A stretch of DNA of 64,000 nt from Bacteroidetes bacterium B1(2017) (GTDB lineage: Bacteria; Bacteroidota; Bacteroidia; UKL13-3), in contig NKJG01000003.1 of assembly GCA_002256395.1 (NCBI GenBank), forward strand, positions 434,001 through 498,000, read 5' to 3'. Shown here in pieces: positions 7,540-15,575 of the stretch. The notes below the pieces were generated by a model. The model saw only the letters and a list, made by a program, of their open reading frames with translations, searched no databases and had not been told where the DNA came from. Within the stretch, counting starts at the first letter, position 1, and the number at the start of each line of letters is the position of its first letter. Made by a program: the position numbers and the translations under genes.

Positions 7540-8364
7540 ATGGAAAAGCCTGTTATTTTGGTCCCTACCGATTTTACAACTGTTGGCGATAATGCCGTTG
7601 CACATGCTGCTTTACTTTCAAAGATATTGAATGCGAAAATTGAATTGTTGCATGTTATTAGTAAAGAAAAAGATATTTCTACAGCCAAAAGTGCCCTCGA
7701 ATTACAAGTAGCTAAACTTGAAAAGGAAGGTATTAGCGCCTCTTCTCATGTTGAAATAGGAACTATTTTTGAAGATATTGGCAAAGTGGCCGACCGTTTA
7801 AAGGCTCGCCTAATTATTATGGGTACTCATGGTGTTACTGGTATTCAACATGTGTTGGGTTCAAAGGCTCTAAAAGTTATTACCAATTCGGATGTGCCTT
7901 TTATTGTGGTTCAAGGTGCCCCCTTAAATGTAAATGGATTTAAGAATATTGTTATTCCTGTTGATTTTAACCAAGAGGTAAAGCAAAGTATAAAGTATGC
8001 TTGGGAAATTGGGAAGTACTTTCAAGCTAAAATTCATATCCTATATGTGAAAGAAAAGGATCCGTTTATTGCAGCTAAAATAGAACGTAATATTCCGTAT
8101 GCCCAAGAATTATTGGAAGAAAACAATGTGGAGTATGAAATAACTGGCATTGAGAAAAACGATTTTACCAAAGATGTTTTGGCATTCTCAAAAGGCATCA
8201 ATGCCGATTTAATTACGATTATTAATAACCATGAAAATATTTTCACCTATTTTGGTGGCTCATTTGAACAGAGTGTGATTGGGAATAAATTTGAAATACC
8301 TGTTTTGGTAATTAATCAAATTGCTTCCAAATCTGCCTATAGTTTTAGTATATATTTTGGATAA
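7540..8364 (+). CDS. Universal stress protein, tandem UspA domains
   Basis: A 274-residue cytoplasmic protein made of two UspA folds. The first (1-145) is complete: it begins VILVPTDFT and ends with the nucleotide-binding signature GTHGVTGIQHVLGS followed by SDVPFIVV. The second (about 148-265) begins KNIVIPVDF, but its corresponding loop (NNHENIFTYFGGSFEQ) lacks the G-x2-G-x9-G pattern, so only one ATP site is predicted. It is the first gene of a likely operon with the hydrolase (3-base gap) and polyprenyl synthase downstream. Stress-related role inferred from family only. Confidence 0.9.
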   Translation: MEKPVILVPTDFTTVGDNAVAHAALLSKILNAKIELLHVISKEKDISTAKSALELQVAKLEKEGISASSHVEIGTIFEDIGKVADRLKARLIIMGTHGVTGIQHVLGSKALKVITNSDVPFIVVQGAPLNVNGFKNIVIPVDFNQEVKQSIKYAWEIGKYFQAKIHILYVKEKDPFIAAKIERNIPYAQELLEENNVEYEITGIEKNDFTKDVLAFSKGINADLITIINNHENIFTYFGGSFEQSVIGNKFEIPVLVINQIASKSAYSFSIYFG

Positions 8365-8367
8365 ATA

Positions 8368-9321
8368 GTGCCGCAAATAGGATCTACGTTTTCAGGAAAT
8401 AAATTTAGTAAGAATGGTCATTTAGAAACCATACTACCTGCTGTTTTTAGGAGAAATGTGGTTTCCTATACCAGAGAACGTGTGCCTTTGCCCGATACCG
8501 ATTTTATAGATTTAGATTGGCTCAAACAAGGGAATAAGAAGCTCCTACTATTGTTTCATGGACTCGAAGGTTCTTCGCACTCGCAGTATATTCTGGGGTT
8601 TGCAAAGTACTTTTCTGCCCATGGATTTGATATTTGTGCCGTAAACTTTAGAAGTTGTAGTGGTGAACCAAATGAACTCTTAAGTAGCTACCATAGCGGT
8701 GCAAGCCACGATGTAGATTTTATAGTAAAGCATATTAATTTAAACTACTCCTACGAAAAATTGTATGCCACGGGCTTTAGCTTAGGTGGAAATGTACTGT
8801 TAAAATATTTGGGAGAACAGGTGTATACGCTTCCCCAAAATTTAAAATCTGCTGCAGCTTTTTCTGTTCCTATTGATTTGGCTGCAAGTTCTAAAAAGCT
8901 ATCCAGCTTAAGCAACTCCGTTTATATGAGGCGCTTTTTGGGTAGTCTGAACCAAAAGTTATACGAAAAGAAAACTCGCTTTCCGGATGCTTTAAATATT
9001 GACGGTTTAGAGAAAATAAAAACCTTTGATGAATGGGATGATAGATTTACCGCTCCTATTCACGGCTTTTTAGGTTCGGCCGATTATTATAAGAAAAGCA
9101 GCAGTAAACAGTTTTTAAAAGGGATCTCCATTCCTACGCTTTTAGTAAACGCTCAAAACGATCCATTTCTCGCTGCCGAGTGTTTTCCAAATGAAATAGA
9201 AATAGGGGAGAATTTATTTTTTGAATCGCCCAAGTATGGCGGCCATTGTGGCTTTGCTAAGAGTGTTCCTAATGGCGAATATTTTAGTGAGGAAAGAGCT
9301 CTTCATTTTTTTTCAAACTAA
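8368..9321 (+). CDS. Alpha/beta hydrolase, YheT family
   Basis: A 317-residue cytoplasmic esterase-like protein. The N-terminus NGHLETILPAVFRR is the YheT-family signature, followed by the oxyanion region LLLLFHGLEGSSHS, the nucleophile elbow GFSLGGN (Ser near residue 139) and a C-terminal GGHCGF that supplies the catalytic His. The start is a GTG three bases after the stop of the universal stress protein gene; no ATG fits the conserved N-terminus, and the spacing suggests translational coupling. Substrate unknown; some YheT-type proteins act on short esters or lipids. Confidence 0.85.
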   Translation: MPQIGSTFSGNKFSKNGHLETILPAVFRRNVVSYTRERVPLPDTDFIDLDWLKQGNKKLLLLFHGLEGSSHSQYILGFAKYFSAHGFDICAVNFRSCSGEPNELLSSYHSGASHDVDFIVKHINLNYSYEKLYATGFSLGGNVLLKYLGEQVYTLPQNLKSAAAFSVPIDLAASSKKLSSLSNSVYMRRFLGSLNQKLYEKKTRFPDALNIDGLEKIKTFDEWDDRFTAPIHGFLGSADYYKKSSSKQFLKGISIPTLLVNAQNDPFLAAECFPNEIEIGENLFFESPKYGGHCGFAKSVPNGEYFSEERALHFFSN

Positions 9322-9333
9322 AAATCTATTCTG

Positions 9334-9341
9334 TATGTTTG
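9334..9341 (+). promoter_or_regulatory. Possible -7 box TATGTTTG
   Basis: Exact TAnnTTTG match 7 bases before the ATG at 9349, but no TTG at -33. A secondary promoter for the polyprenyl synthase is possible; read-through from 7540 is as likely. Confidence 0.25.
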
Positions 9342-9348
9342 AACCCTT

Positions 9349-10317
9349 ATGCATAGTTATTCGGAACTTTTATCGCTGGTAAACCAAAAAATAGCCACCA
9401 CTTCTTATGGTTCAAACCCCAAAGAATTATATGAACCCATTGAATATATGATGGGTTTGGGTGGAAAACGTTTACGCCCCGTACTTACTTTAATGGCCTG
9501 CGATTTGTTTAATTCTCCTGTAGAGCAAGCGCTAGATGCAGCATTGGCGGTAGAGGTGTTTCATAACTTTACCTTGGTTCACGATGATATTATGGATAAT
9601 GCTCCTTTGCGCAGAGGCCAAGAAACCATTTATAAAAAATGGAATATGCCGGTTGCCATACTTAGCGGCGATTTAATGATGATTCGTGCCGTAGAGCTTT
9701 TGGCTCAAACCAAAACAGATAATTTTTTACCCATATTAAGTGTGTTTAATGATACAGCTGCCAAGGTGTGTGAGGGGCAACAAATAGATATGAATTTCGA
9801 AACTCGCAAAGATGTAAGTCATGCTGAGTATATAGAAATGATTACCCTAAAAACGGCTGTTTTATTAGGTGCTTCCTTAAAAATTGGGGCTCTTATTGCT
9901 TCTGCTTCAGAGGAAGATGCTACTCATATGTATGAGTTTGGGAAGAATATTGGTATTGCCTTTCAAATTCAAGACGATATTTTAGATAGCTTTGGCGTAA
10001 CGGCCCAGGTAGGTAAAATGATTGGTGGCGATATAGCCGCAAATAAGAAAACACTGTTGTTAATAGAACTATTAGAATCTGTTCACAAAGACGATTTGAA
10101 AACACTCTTAGCCTTGTTTGAAGAAACCAATCAAGAGAAGAAAATTGAAGGGGTATTAGCGTTGTATGATAAGTACCAAATTAAGTTGTTTGCCGAAGCC
10201 AAAAAGCAACAGTATTTAAACGATGCGTATGCTCACTTAGAGGCTATAAAAATAGAGGCTAAAAAGAAAGAAATCTTAATCCATACCGCTCAAGATTTAA
10301 TGGAGCGAATGAGTTAA
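9349..10317 (+). CDS. Polyprenyl diphosphate synthase
   Basis: Trans-isoprenyl diphosphate synthase of 322 residues. It condenses isopentenyl diphosphate with an allylic primer to make the side chain of menaquinone or a related lipid carrier. Seen: GGKRLRPVL near residue 36; the first aspartate-rich motif HDDIMD with NAPLRRG (near 79-92); and the second, FQIQDDILD (near 203-211), which has DDILD as expected. Length fits medium- or long-chain enzymes; the exact chain length cannot be read reliably. Third gene of the usp-yheT unit. Its TAA stop shares the bases TTAA with the stop of the convergent gene at 10314. Confidence 0.9.
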   Translation: MHSYSELLSLVNQKIATTSYGSNPKELYEPIEYMMGLGGKRLRPVLTLMACDLFNSPVEQALDAALAVEVFHNFTLVHDDIMDNAPLRRGQETIYKKWNMPVAILSGDLMMIRAVELLAQTKTDNFLPILSVFNDTAAKVCEGQQIDMNFETRKDVSHAEYIEMITLKTAVLLGASLKIGALIASASEEDATHMYEFGKNIGIAFQIQDDILDSFGVTAQVGKMIGGDIAANKKTLLLIELLESVHKDDLKTLLALFEETNQEKKIEGVLALYDKYQIKLFAEAKKQQYLNDAYAHLEAIKIEAKKKEILIHTAQDLMERMS

Positions 10318-10859
10318 TCTAAATGAAATTCGGCATTTAGCTGCCATCCATTTCCTTCGTTTTTAAAGAGGCTTAACTTATCGGCAATAAATACTCCTGA
10401 GAAAATTTTCTTGCCCAAGCGTGGGGCTATTTTCGAATAGTTTTCTCCTATACATTCTTTGTCAACCAAGGTTAATCGCCCGTCAATGGTGTCGATGCTT
10501 AGTGATTGTTCATTGCTTGTTTTTTGAAAATGAAGCTGAATAACACTTAGGAAGTTTTCTATTTCAGGACGGGTTTGAGTTTTTAAATACAGGTCGCCCT
10601 CTAGTTTGCTTTTCTCTAATTGTAATAAATTTACTTCAAACGAGTGTATGGCAGGAATTAAATTTTTAATGGAGTGAATGAGCAAATACTCCTCCGTGCC
10701 TTCCCAAGTAAATGTTGGAAAAAGTTTTATATGAGGCATTAGATCCATACTTTTATCTAAGTACTTTTCTATGTCTTTTTTAGATTTTAAAAGATGGCCC
10801 AAAACAGGTTCGTTTGGAACGATTACCATAACGTATTTAATGGGCAAATTGCTAGTCAT
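10314..10859 (-). CDS. 2H phosphoesterase/2'-5' RNA ligase-like protein, degenerate
   Basis: A 181-residue protein with the outline of the 2H (2'-5' RNA ligase / cyclic phosphodiesterase) family. MPHIKLFPTF (near residue 42) sits where the first H-x-T/S motif is expected, and the chain ends with a strand like the family's last one (FIADKLSLFKNEGNGWQLNAEF). However, the first motif has Lys instead of Thr/Ser (HIKLF) and no second H-x-T/S is seen near GRLTLV, so catalysis is doubtful. It is convergent with the polyprenyl synthase (shared TTAA stops) and lies after recG on the same strand, 96 bases beyond it. Fold assignment is tentative. Confidence 0.5.
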   Translation of the reverse strand: MTSNLPIKYVMVIVPNEPVLGHLLKSKKDIEKYLDKSMDLMPHIKLFPTFTWEGTEEYLLIHSIKNLIPAIHSFEVNLLQLEKSKLEGDLYLKTQTRPEIENFLSVIQLHFQKTSNEQSLSIDTIDGRLTLVDKECIGENYSKIAPRLGKKIFSGVFIADKLSLFKNEGNGWQLNAEFHLD

Positions 10860-10955
10860 TACAGGTTTCTTGGAGCTAGCAAGGTAGGTTTTATTGAGTT
10901 GCCGTTTTTAACATTTAAACGGTATTTGGCCAAAACTATACCATTTGATTTTATT

Positions 10956-13055
10956 TTAGGATATTCTGCCCCATTTCGCCGTTTTGCGGTATATAGCCTC
11001 AAACTTAGCCATTGGCTTATTCACATCCTGTTGCAAATTTGGGTCACTATCTAAGATGCTTTGGGCTACATTTCTAGCCAATGCAAGTATGGCAGTGTCT
11101 TTTGAAAGATCCCCAATTTTTAAGTCTAGGATACCACTCTGCGCGGTGCCTTCTAATTGGCCCGGACCTCTTAATTTTAGATCGGCTTCGGCAATTTTAA
11201 ATCCATCCGTTGTTTCAACCATTGTTTTTAAGCGTTGTTTTGCCTCGGTGCTTTGTTTTACATCGCTCATTAATATGCAATACGATTGATCGGCCCCACG
11301 GCCCACACGTCCTCTTAATTGATGCAATTGCGAGAGGCCAAATTTTTGTGCGCTTTCAACAATCATTACGCTGGCATTGGGTACGTTTACGCCAACTTCA
11401 ATAACCGTTGTGGCCACCATAATATTTGTTTCGCCTCTAATAAAACGGTTCATTTCAAACTCCTTTTCGGCAGTTTTCATACGCCCATGCAATATGCTTA
11501 CTTGGTAAGTTGGTTCAGGAAACTCTTTGCAAATTCCTTCATAGCCATCCACCAAATTCTTATAATCCATTTTCTCTGATTCTTCAATCAATGGATACAC
11601 AATATAAATTTGCCTTCCCTTTTTTATTTCAGTTTTCATAAATCCGTACACTGCCAATCTGCTTGAATCGTAGCGCAAAATGGTTTGTATAGGTTTGCGG
11701 CCTGCGGGCAATTCATCTATTACAGAGGTGTCCAAATCGCCGTAGAGTGTCATGGCAAGGGTGCGTGGAATAGGAGTGGCCGTCATAACCAACACATGGG
11801 GTGGGTAGGTATTTTTTTGCCACAGTCGGGCTCTTTGTTCTACTCCAAATCTGTGTTGCTCATCTACTATGGCCATGCCTAAATTCTTAAAAACAACTTT
11901 GCTTTCAATTAAGGCATGGGTGCCAATAAGTATATCCAATTCACCTTGTTCTAATTGTTCGTATACTTTTTTCTTTTCTCTGGCCGGGGTTGATCCCATT
12001 AATAGTTTCACCCTCACAGGCATGTCTTTAAGCAAGCTGCTAATGGTTTCGTAATGTTGTGTGGCAAGTATTTCGGTAGGCGCCATCATGCATGCTTGGT
12101 AGCCATTATCAATGGTCATTAGCATACTCATAAGTGCCACCACAGTTTTGCCGCTGCCTACATCGCCCTGAACCAAACGGTTCATTTGTATGCCACGTTT
12201 TACATCTATACGTATTTCTTTTAGAACTCGTTTTTGTGCTCCTGTCAATTCAAAAGGAAGGTAGCGTTCAAAAAACGTATTAAAGTATTCGCCAATAATC
12301 TCCAGTTTAATTCCGTTAAATAATTGGTGGCGTTTTACTTTGTAGCGCAGGAGTTTTAATTGTATAAAAAAGAACTCTTCAAACTTTAATCTATGTTCGG
12401 CCTGAGCCAAAAGGGCAAGGTTGCTAGGGAAGTGGATAGAGAATAAAGCGGCCTTTCTGCTTATCATGTTATTCTCTTGAAGAATGGCATCACTTAAGCA
12501 TTCTTCCACCTCAAAGCCTGGGTTCATTAATAGGGTATTTACCCATTTCATGATAGCTTTTGAATCAATGCCTCTTGCTTTCATGCGTTCTGTACAATTG
12601 TACATGGGCATAATATGCAGGTATTTTTTTATAGCGGCATCTTCAGGGTCGTCTAAATTTGGATGAACAATATTTAGGGTTCCATTAAACTCATTGGGTT
12701 TGCCAAATGCCAAATATTCTTTGTTGGCTTGTATCGAATCTTTTACCCATTTATGCCCCTGAAACCATACCAATTCAATAACACCCGTCTTGTCGTGCAT
12801 TTCGGCCACCAATCTTTGTCCGCCTTTGGTGCCAAGTGTTCTTAGGTTTTTTAATGTACCCTTTACTTGCACATAAGGCATATCGGGTCTAAGCTCCGAA
12901 ATTTTATAGACCTTACTTCTATCTATATGTCTGTAAGGAAAATGAAACAGTAAATCATTAAACGTAAATAGCTGCAATTCTTTCTTCAACACCTCGGCCT
13001 TTGCAGGTCCTATGCCCTTAAGGTATTCAATCGGTGTAGATAGGAATTGGTTCAT
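10956..13055 (-). CDS. recG: ATP-dependent DNA helicase RecG
   Basis: Branch-migrating helicase that regresses stalled replication forks and Holliday junctions, 699 residues, the usual length. N-terminal wedge with OB fold over about residues 55-140, then SF2 motor: Walker A GDVGSGKT (near 300), DEQH box (VDEQHRFGV), motif III TATPIPRT, and lobe 2 with HGRMKTAEKE and RGRVGRG. The N-terminus LSTPIEYLKGIGPAKAEVL is typical, supporting the ATG at 13053-13055. The upstream gap is filled with CCAGCGA repeats. Confidence 0.95.
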   Translation of the reverse strand: MNQFLSTPIEYLKGIGPAKAEVLKKELQLFTFNDLLFHFPYRHIDRSKVYKISELRPDMPYVQVKGTLKNLRTLGTKGGQRLVAEMHDKTGVIELVWFQGHKWVKDSIQANKEYLAFGKPNEFNGTLNIVHPNLDDPEDAAIKKYLHIMPMYNCTERMKARGIDSKAIMKWVNTLLMNPGFEVEECLSDAILQENNMISRKAALFSIHFPSNLALLAQAEHRLKFEEFFFIQLKLLRYKVKRHQLFNGIKLEIIGEYFNTFFERYLPFELTGAQKRVLKEIRIDVKRGIQMNRLVQGDVGSGKTVVALMSMLMTIDNGYQACMMAPTEILATQHYETISSLLKDMPVRVKLLMGSTPAREKKKVYEQLEQGELDILIGTHALIESKVVFKNLGMAIVDEQHRFGVEQRARLWQKNTYPPHVLVMTATPIPRTLAMTLYGDLDTSVIDELPAGRKPIQTILRYDSSRLAVYGFMKTEIKKGRQIYIVYPLIEESEKMDYKNLVDGYEGICKEFPEPTYQVSILHGRMKTAEKEFEMNRFIRGETNIMVATTVIEVGVNVPNASVMIVESAQKFGLSQLHQLRGRVGRGADQSYCILMSDVKQSTEAKQRLKTMVETTDGFKIAEADLKLRGPGQLEGTAQSGILDLKIGDLSKDTAILALARNVAQSILDSDPNLQQDVNKPMAKFEAIYRKTAKWGRIS

Positions 13056-13264
13056 AGTCTGGTCGCTGGTGTTTTTGTTGTTGGTGTAATTGTCGCTGGT
13101 TAGCTGGTGTTTTTTTGTTGGTGAAATTGTCGCTGGTCGCTAGTCGCTGGTGTTTTTAAATTAAAACTAGTAACCAGCCCACCAGCGACCAGCGACCAGT
13201 AACCAGCGACCAGCGACCAGCCCACCAGCGACCAGCGACCAGCAACCAGTAACCAGCGACTTTC
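13056..13264. repeat. CCAGCGA heptamer array with inverted arms
   Basis: From 13060 to 13153 the plus strand carries TCGCTGG / TTGCTGG-like words with GTTTTTGTTG spacers. After a short AT centre (TTTTTAAATTAAAAC, 13153-13167) it carries the reverse complement words CCAGCGACCAGCGACCAG repeatedly to 13260. The two arms can fold on each other as a large imperfect cruciform. The array fills the whole gap between recG and the WG-repeat gene; no coding sequence. Confidence 0.85.
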
Positions 13265-13267
13265 CTC

Positions 13268-14383
13268 CTACAACTTCGGCAATACCTCGCCGCGGCGGTT
13301 TACGTATAGGTTAATACTTTTATAAATTACTTCGGCTAGGCCATCTTCAAAAATGCCTATGTTTTCAAATTCAAAAGGCACCAAAATATGTCCTTCTTTA
13401 TCAATGGCTCCCCATTTGCCTTTAAGTTTTACGGGGCAAAGACCTTCGTTAAAATAACCTGCTTCTTCAAAATACGGTTGATAAATATAATTTCCTTTGG
13501 CATCAATAAAGGCCCATTTGCCCTGGTATAAAACTGCTGCTCTTCCTTCCGAAAAGGGTCTGATATCTTGGTATTGTGGGGCAATTACAAAAGTTCCGCT
13601 GGTATCAATAAAGCCAAATTTTCCTTCTTGTTCGGCAGCGGCAAGACCTTCGTTAAATTCTTTGGCATAGGTATATTGTGGGGCAATTTGTTCTGCTCCA
13701 CTTGTGTTTATAAATCCAAATTTTCCTCCTTTATTTACCGTGGCAAGTCCTTCATTAAAACTACTGATAAACTCATAGCTAGGTTCTAAAATAATAGTGG
13801 CGTTACTATCTATCAATCCAAATTTGGTGCCTTGTAAAAACCTCGCTAAGCCATTGTCCATATCATCGCCATCATCAAATACAAAGTCGGTGGCCATGGT
13901 TCCGTCTTTTTTCATGTAAGCAAATTTGTATCCCAAATTGCTAATGTCGAACCCAAATTTGTTTTGAACTACATCAACCTTTTTGCCAACACGTGCCAAA
14001 CCATTGCAAAATCCGCGGGCATCATAAATTTCTTTAGGTAGGGTCAGAACCACTTTACCTTTAGTGTTTAAATAATACCTGTTAAATTTATAGTCCATAA
14101 CAGATACAAGGCCCTCAGAGCAAGAGCCTACATATTGGTATATGCCAGAATCAATTACTCGTCTTTCGTTTACATCTATCAGGCAAGGCATATTGCCAAG
14201 CGCCACAGAAGCATAGCCTTCGTGGAAGTTTTGAGCCAAATCATATTTAAAACCAATCACCATTTTGCCCTCACTGTTCATGTATCCCCATTTGTTTTTC
14301 TTCACAACAGGGTAAAGGTTTTGTGCCTCAAGAAGGTCTGAACCAAACAAAAAGAAGGCAAGTATTAGAAGTGTACTTTTCAT
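13268..14383 (-). CDS. Secreted WG-repeat protein
   Basis: A 371-residue exported protein: signal peptide (residues 1-20, LLILAFFLFGSDLLEAQ), then about nine WG beta repeats of roughly 33-40 residues with the pattern (K)WG-(Y/F)I/M-(D/N)-x-G-x-x-(V/I)-I-x-P-x-(Y/F). Examples are KWGYMNSEGKMVIGFKYD, KFGFINTSGAEQIAPQY, KFGFIDTSGTFVIAPQY and KWAFIDAKGNYIYQPYF. WG-repeat proteins (PF14903) are frequent in Bacteroidota; their role is unclear, perhaps binding surfaces. No sorting domain at the C-terminus. Single gene, leftward. Confidence 0.85.
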   Translation of the reverse strand: MKSTLLILAFFLFGSDLLEAQNLYPVVKKNKWGYMNSEGKMVIGFKYDLAQNFHEGYASVALGNMPCLIDVNERRVIDSGIYQYVGSCSEGLVSVMDYKFNRYYLNTKGKVVLTLPKEIYDARGFCNGLARVGKKVDVVQNKFGFDISNLGYKFAYMKKDGTMATDFVFDDGDDMDNGLARFLQGTKFGLIDSNATIILEPSYEFISSFNEGLATVNKGGKFGFINTSGAEQIAPQYTYAKEFNEGLAAAEQEGKFGFIDTSGTFVIAPQYQDIRPFSEGRAAVLYQGKWAFIDAKGNYIYQPYFEEAGYFNEGLCPVKLKGKWGAIDKEGHILVPFEFENIGIFEDGLAEVIYKSINLYVNRRGEVLPKL

Positions 14384-14514
14384 GCTGCTAATTTACTACC
14401 CAAACGCTTGGCGTCAAAAAAACATATCTACAATTCTGTGTATACGTTGATAATTTAGAACGGATTTCAGGGCTTCTTTTTTAGGGTAAATGAACAATAT
14501 TCGCCAAAAGCTGT

Positions 14515-14522
14515 TAAGTTTG
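14515..14522 (+). promoter_or_regulatory. Promoter -7 box TAAGTTTG
   Basis: Exact TAnnTTTG match, 19 bases before the ATG of the NifU-family gene. The -33 region lacks a TTG. Confidence 0.4.
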
Positions 14523-14541
14523 TAGAATAATTCTAAATAGG

Positions 14542-15114
14542 ATGGATGCCACAAAAGACTTTTTAAATGTTTACGCCGAAGAAACTCCAAATCCGGAGAC
14601 AATGAAATTTGTGTTCAACAAAATGATTTTGCCCGATGATGCCCTTGATTTTCCTACAAGAGAAAAAGCCCAAGAGTCGCCATTAGCAAAGAGTTTGTAT
14701 GAATTTAGCTTTGTAAACGGTGTATTTATCATGAACAATTTTGTGACCATTACCCGCCTTGCTGGTACCGAGTGGCATGAGGTAATTCCAATTGTAAAAG
14801 AGTTTCTAAAAGCATACGTTGAAGCCGAAGAGCCAATAGTTATTCAAAAAAGTGCACCTACAAAATATGAAGGCGCCGACAATATTATCGTGGCTCAAAT
14901 TATTGATATTTTAGATACCTATGTGAAACCTGCGGTAGAAACAGATGGTGGAATGATATCCTTTAAATCCTTTGAAGATGGCATCGTTACTGTGGAGTTA
15001 AAAGGCTCGTGCAGCGGTTGTCCAAGTTCTACTGTAACCCTAAAACGCGGTATCGAAGGTATGCTAACAAAGATGATCCCTGAGGTGAAGGAAGTTGTTG
15101 CTGAAGCGCTTTAG
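14542..15114 (+). CDS. NifU-family Fe-S scaffold protein (Nfu type)
   Basis: A 190-residue Fe-S cluster scaffold/carrier. Residues 10-100 form the Nfu N-terminal domain (TPNPETMKFVFN near 14-25), and residues 110-190 the NifU C-terminal domain with the cluster-binding CSGCPSS motif (Cys near 163 and 166), preceded by VKPAVETDGGMISF. Two Cys spaced C-x-x-C bind a bridging [4Fe-4S] cluster at a dimer interface in this family. No other suf/nif genes lie nearby. Confidence 0.92.
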   Translation: MDATKDFLNVYAEETPNPETMKFVFNKMILPDDALDFPTREKAQESPLAKSLYEFSFVNGVFIMNNFVTITRLAGTEWHEVIPIVKEFLKAYVEAEEPIVIQKSAPTKYEGADNIIVAQIIDILDTYVKPAVETDGGMISFKSFEDGIVTVELKGSCSGCPSSTVTLKRGIEGMLTKMIPEVKEVVAEAL

Positions 15115-15150
15115 GAAAAGCATGGTATTGCCTGCCGCCGCTAAGGCTAT

Positions 15151-15210
15151 GGCAAACAATGCATGGTGTTGCATAGACGTAAGCTTCGCATACTTAGGCA
15201 TGGTAATACC
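15151..15210 (-). repeat. CCATGC-rich interspersed element, copy 3 (inverted)
   Basis: Its reverse complement reads ACCATGCCTAAGTATGCGAA, then GCTTACGTCTATGCAACACC and ATGC, aligning with 1664-1720 and 5089-5150. It lies 36 bases beyond the NifU-family stop. A second partial GCATGGTATTGCC copy lies between, at 15119-15131. Confidence 0.65.
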
Positions 15211-15220
15211 TGCGTAGGGC

Positions 15221-15241
15221 CCTTCGACAGGCTCAGGGACC
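15221..15241 (-). repeat. GGTCCCTGAGCCTGTCGAA interspersed element
   Basis: On the minus strand it reads GGTCCCTGAGCCTGTCGAAGG. A variant, GGTCACTGAGCTTGTCGAA, lies at 22444-22462 on the plus strand (17 of 19 identical). Short words of this kind are scattered in many bacterial genomes. Confidence 0.65.
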
Positions 15242-15260
15242 TTTGGTTCAAATAATAGCT

Positions 15261-15323
15261 CAGGCCTTTAGGCCCGGGATTATGGTTTAAACCATCCCTA
15301 ACATGAGGCCTTTAGGCCTTTTC
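15261..15323. repeat. GGCCTAAAGGCC palindrome cluster, copy 2 (inverted)
   Basis: Two cores, AGGCCTTTAGGCCCGGG at 15262-15278 and AGGCCTTTAGGCCT at 15306-15319, separated by ATTATGGTTTAAACCATCCC with its own palindrome GGTTTAAACC. The block aligns in reverse with 1571-1640. Confidence 0.7.
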
Positions 15324-15365
15324 TTTTGCAACAGGGCAAAATTTTAGTAAAAACATTTTAGGTGA

Positions 15366-15456
15366 GAGGCATTCCTTTCTTTAGTTAGGCTGTTGCGGGT
15401 TTCCTACGCAACCTTCGCTTGCTGTTACCTTGCGTAGGAGAAGAAAGGGGAACCTC
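15366..15456. repeat. Long nested inverted repeat
   Basis: Outer arms 15366-15381 (GAGGCATTCCTTTCTT) and 15441-15456 pair at 12 of 16 positions. Inner arms CCTACGCAA (15403-15411) and TTGCGTAGG (15430-15438) pair perfectly. Together they form a roughly 90-base stem-loop. No coding sequence. It could be a mobile hairpin element or a structured RNA; nothing in the sequence decides. Confidence 0.5.
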
Positions 15457-15533
15457 AATGGGCCAACTGCGTTACTGACTCAGTGGTCAATGCACAATGG
15501 GAAAAACATGGTGCATAAAGTGAAATAGAAGGG

Positions 15534-15566
15534 TGAAGAACGAGAAACAGAAAGAGGTTCTTTGTT
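15534..15566. repeat. GAGAAAG-type hairpin, copy 3
   Basis: GAAGAACGAGAAACAGAAAGA followed by GGTTCTTTG. Short member of the family. Shares the word GAAGAACGAGAA with copy 1, and copy 2 carries the reverse word GTTCTCGTTCTG. Confidence 0.5.
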
Positions 15567-15575
15567 ACGGTATAC

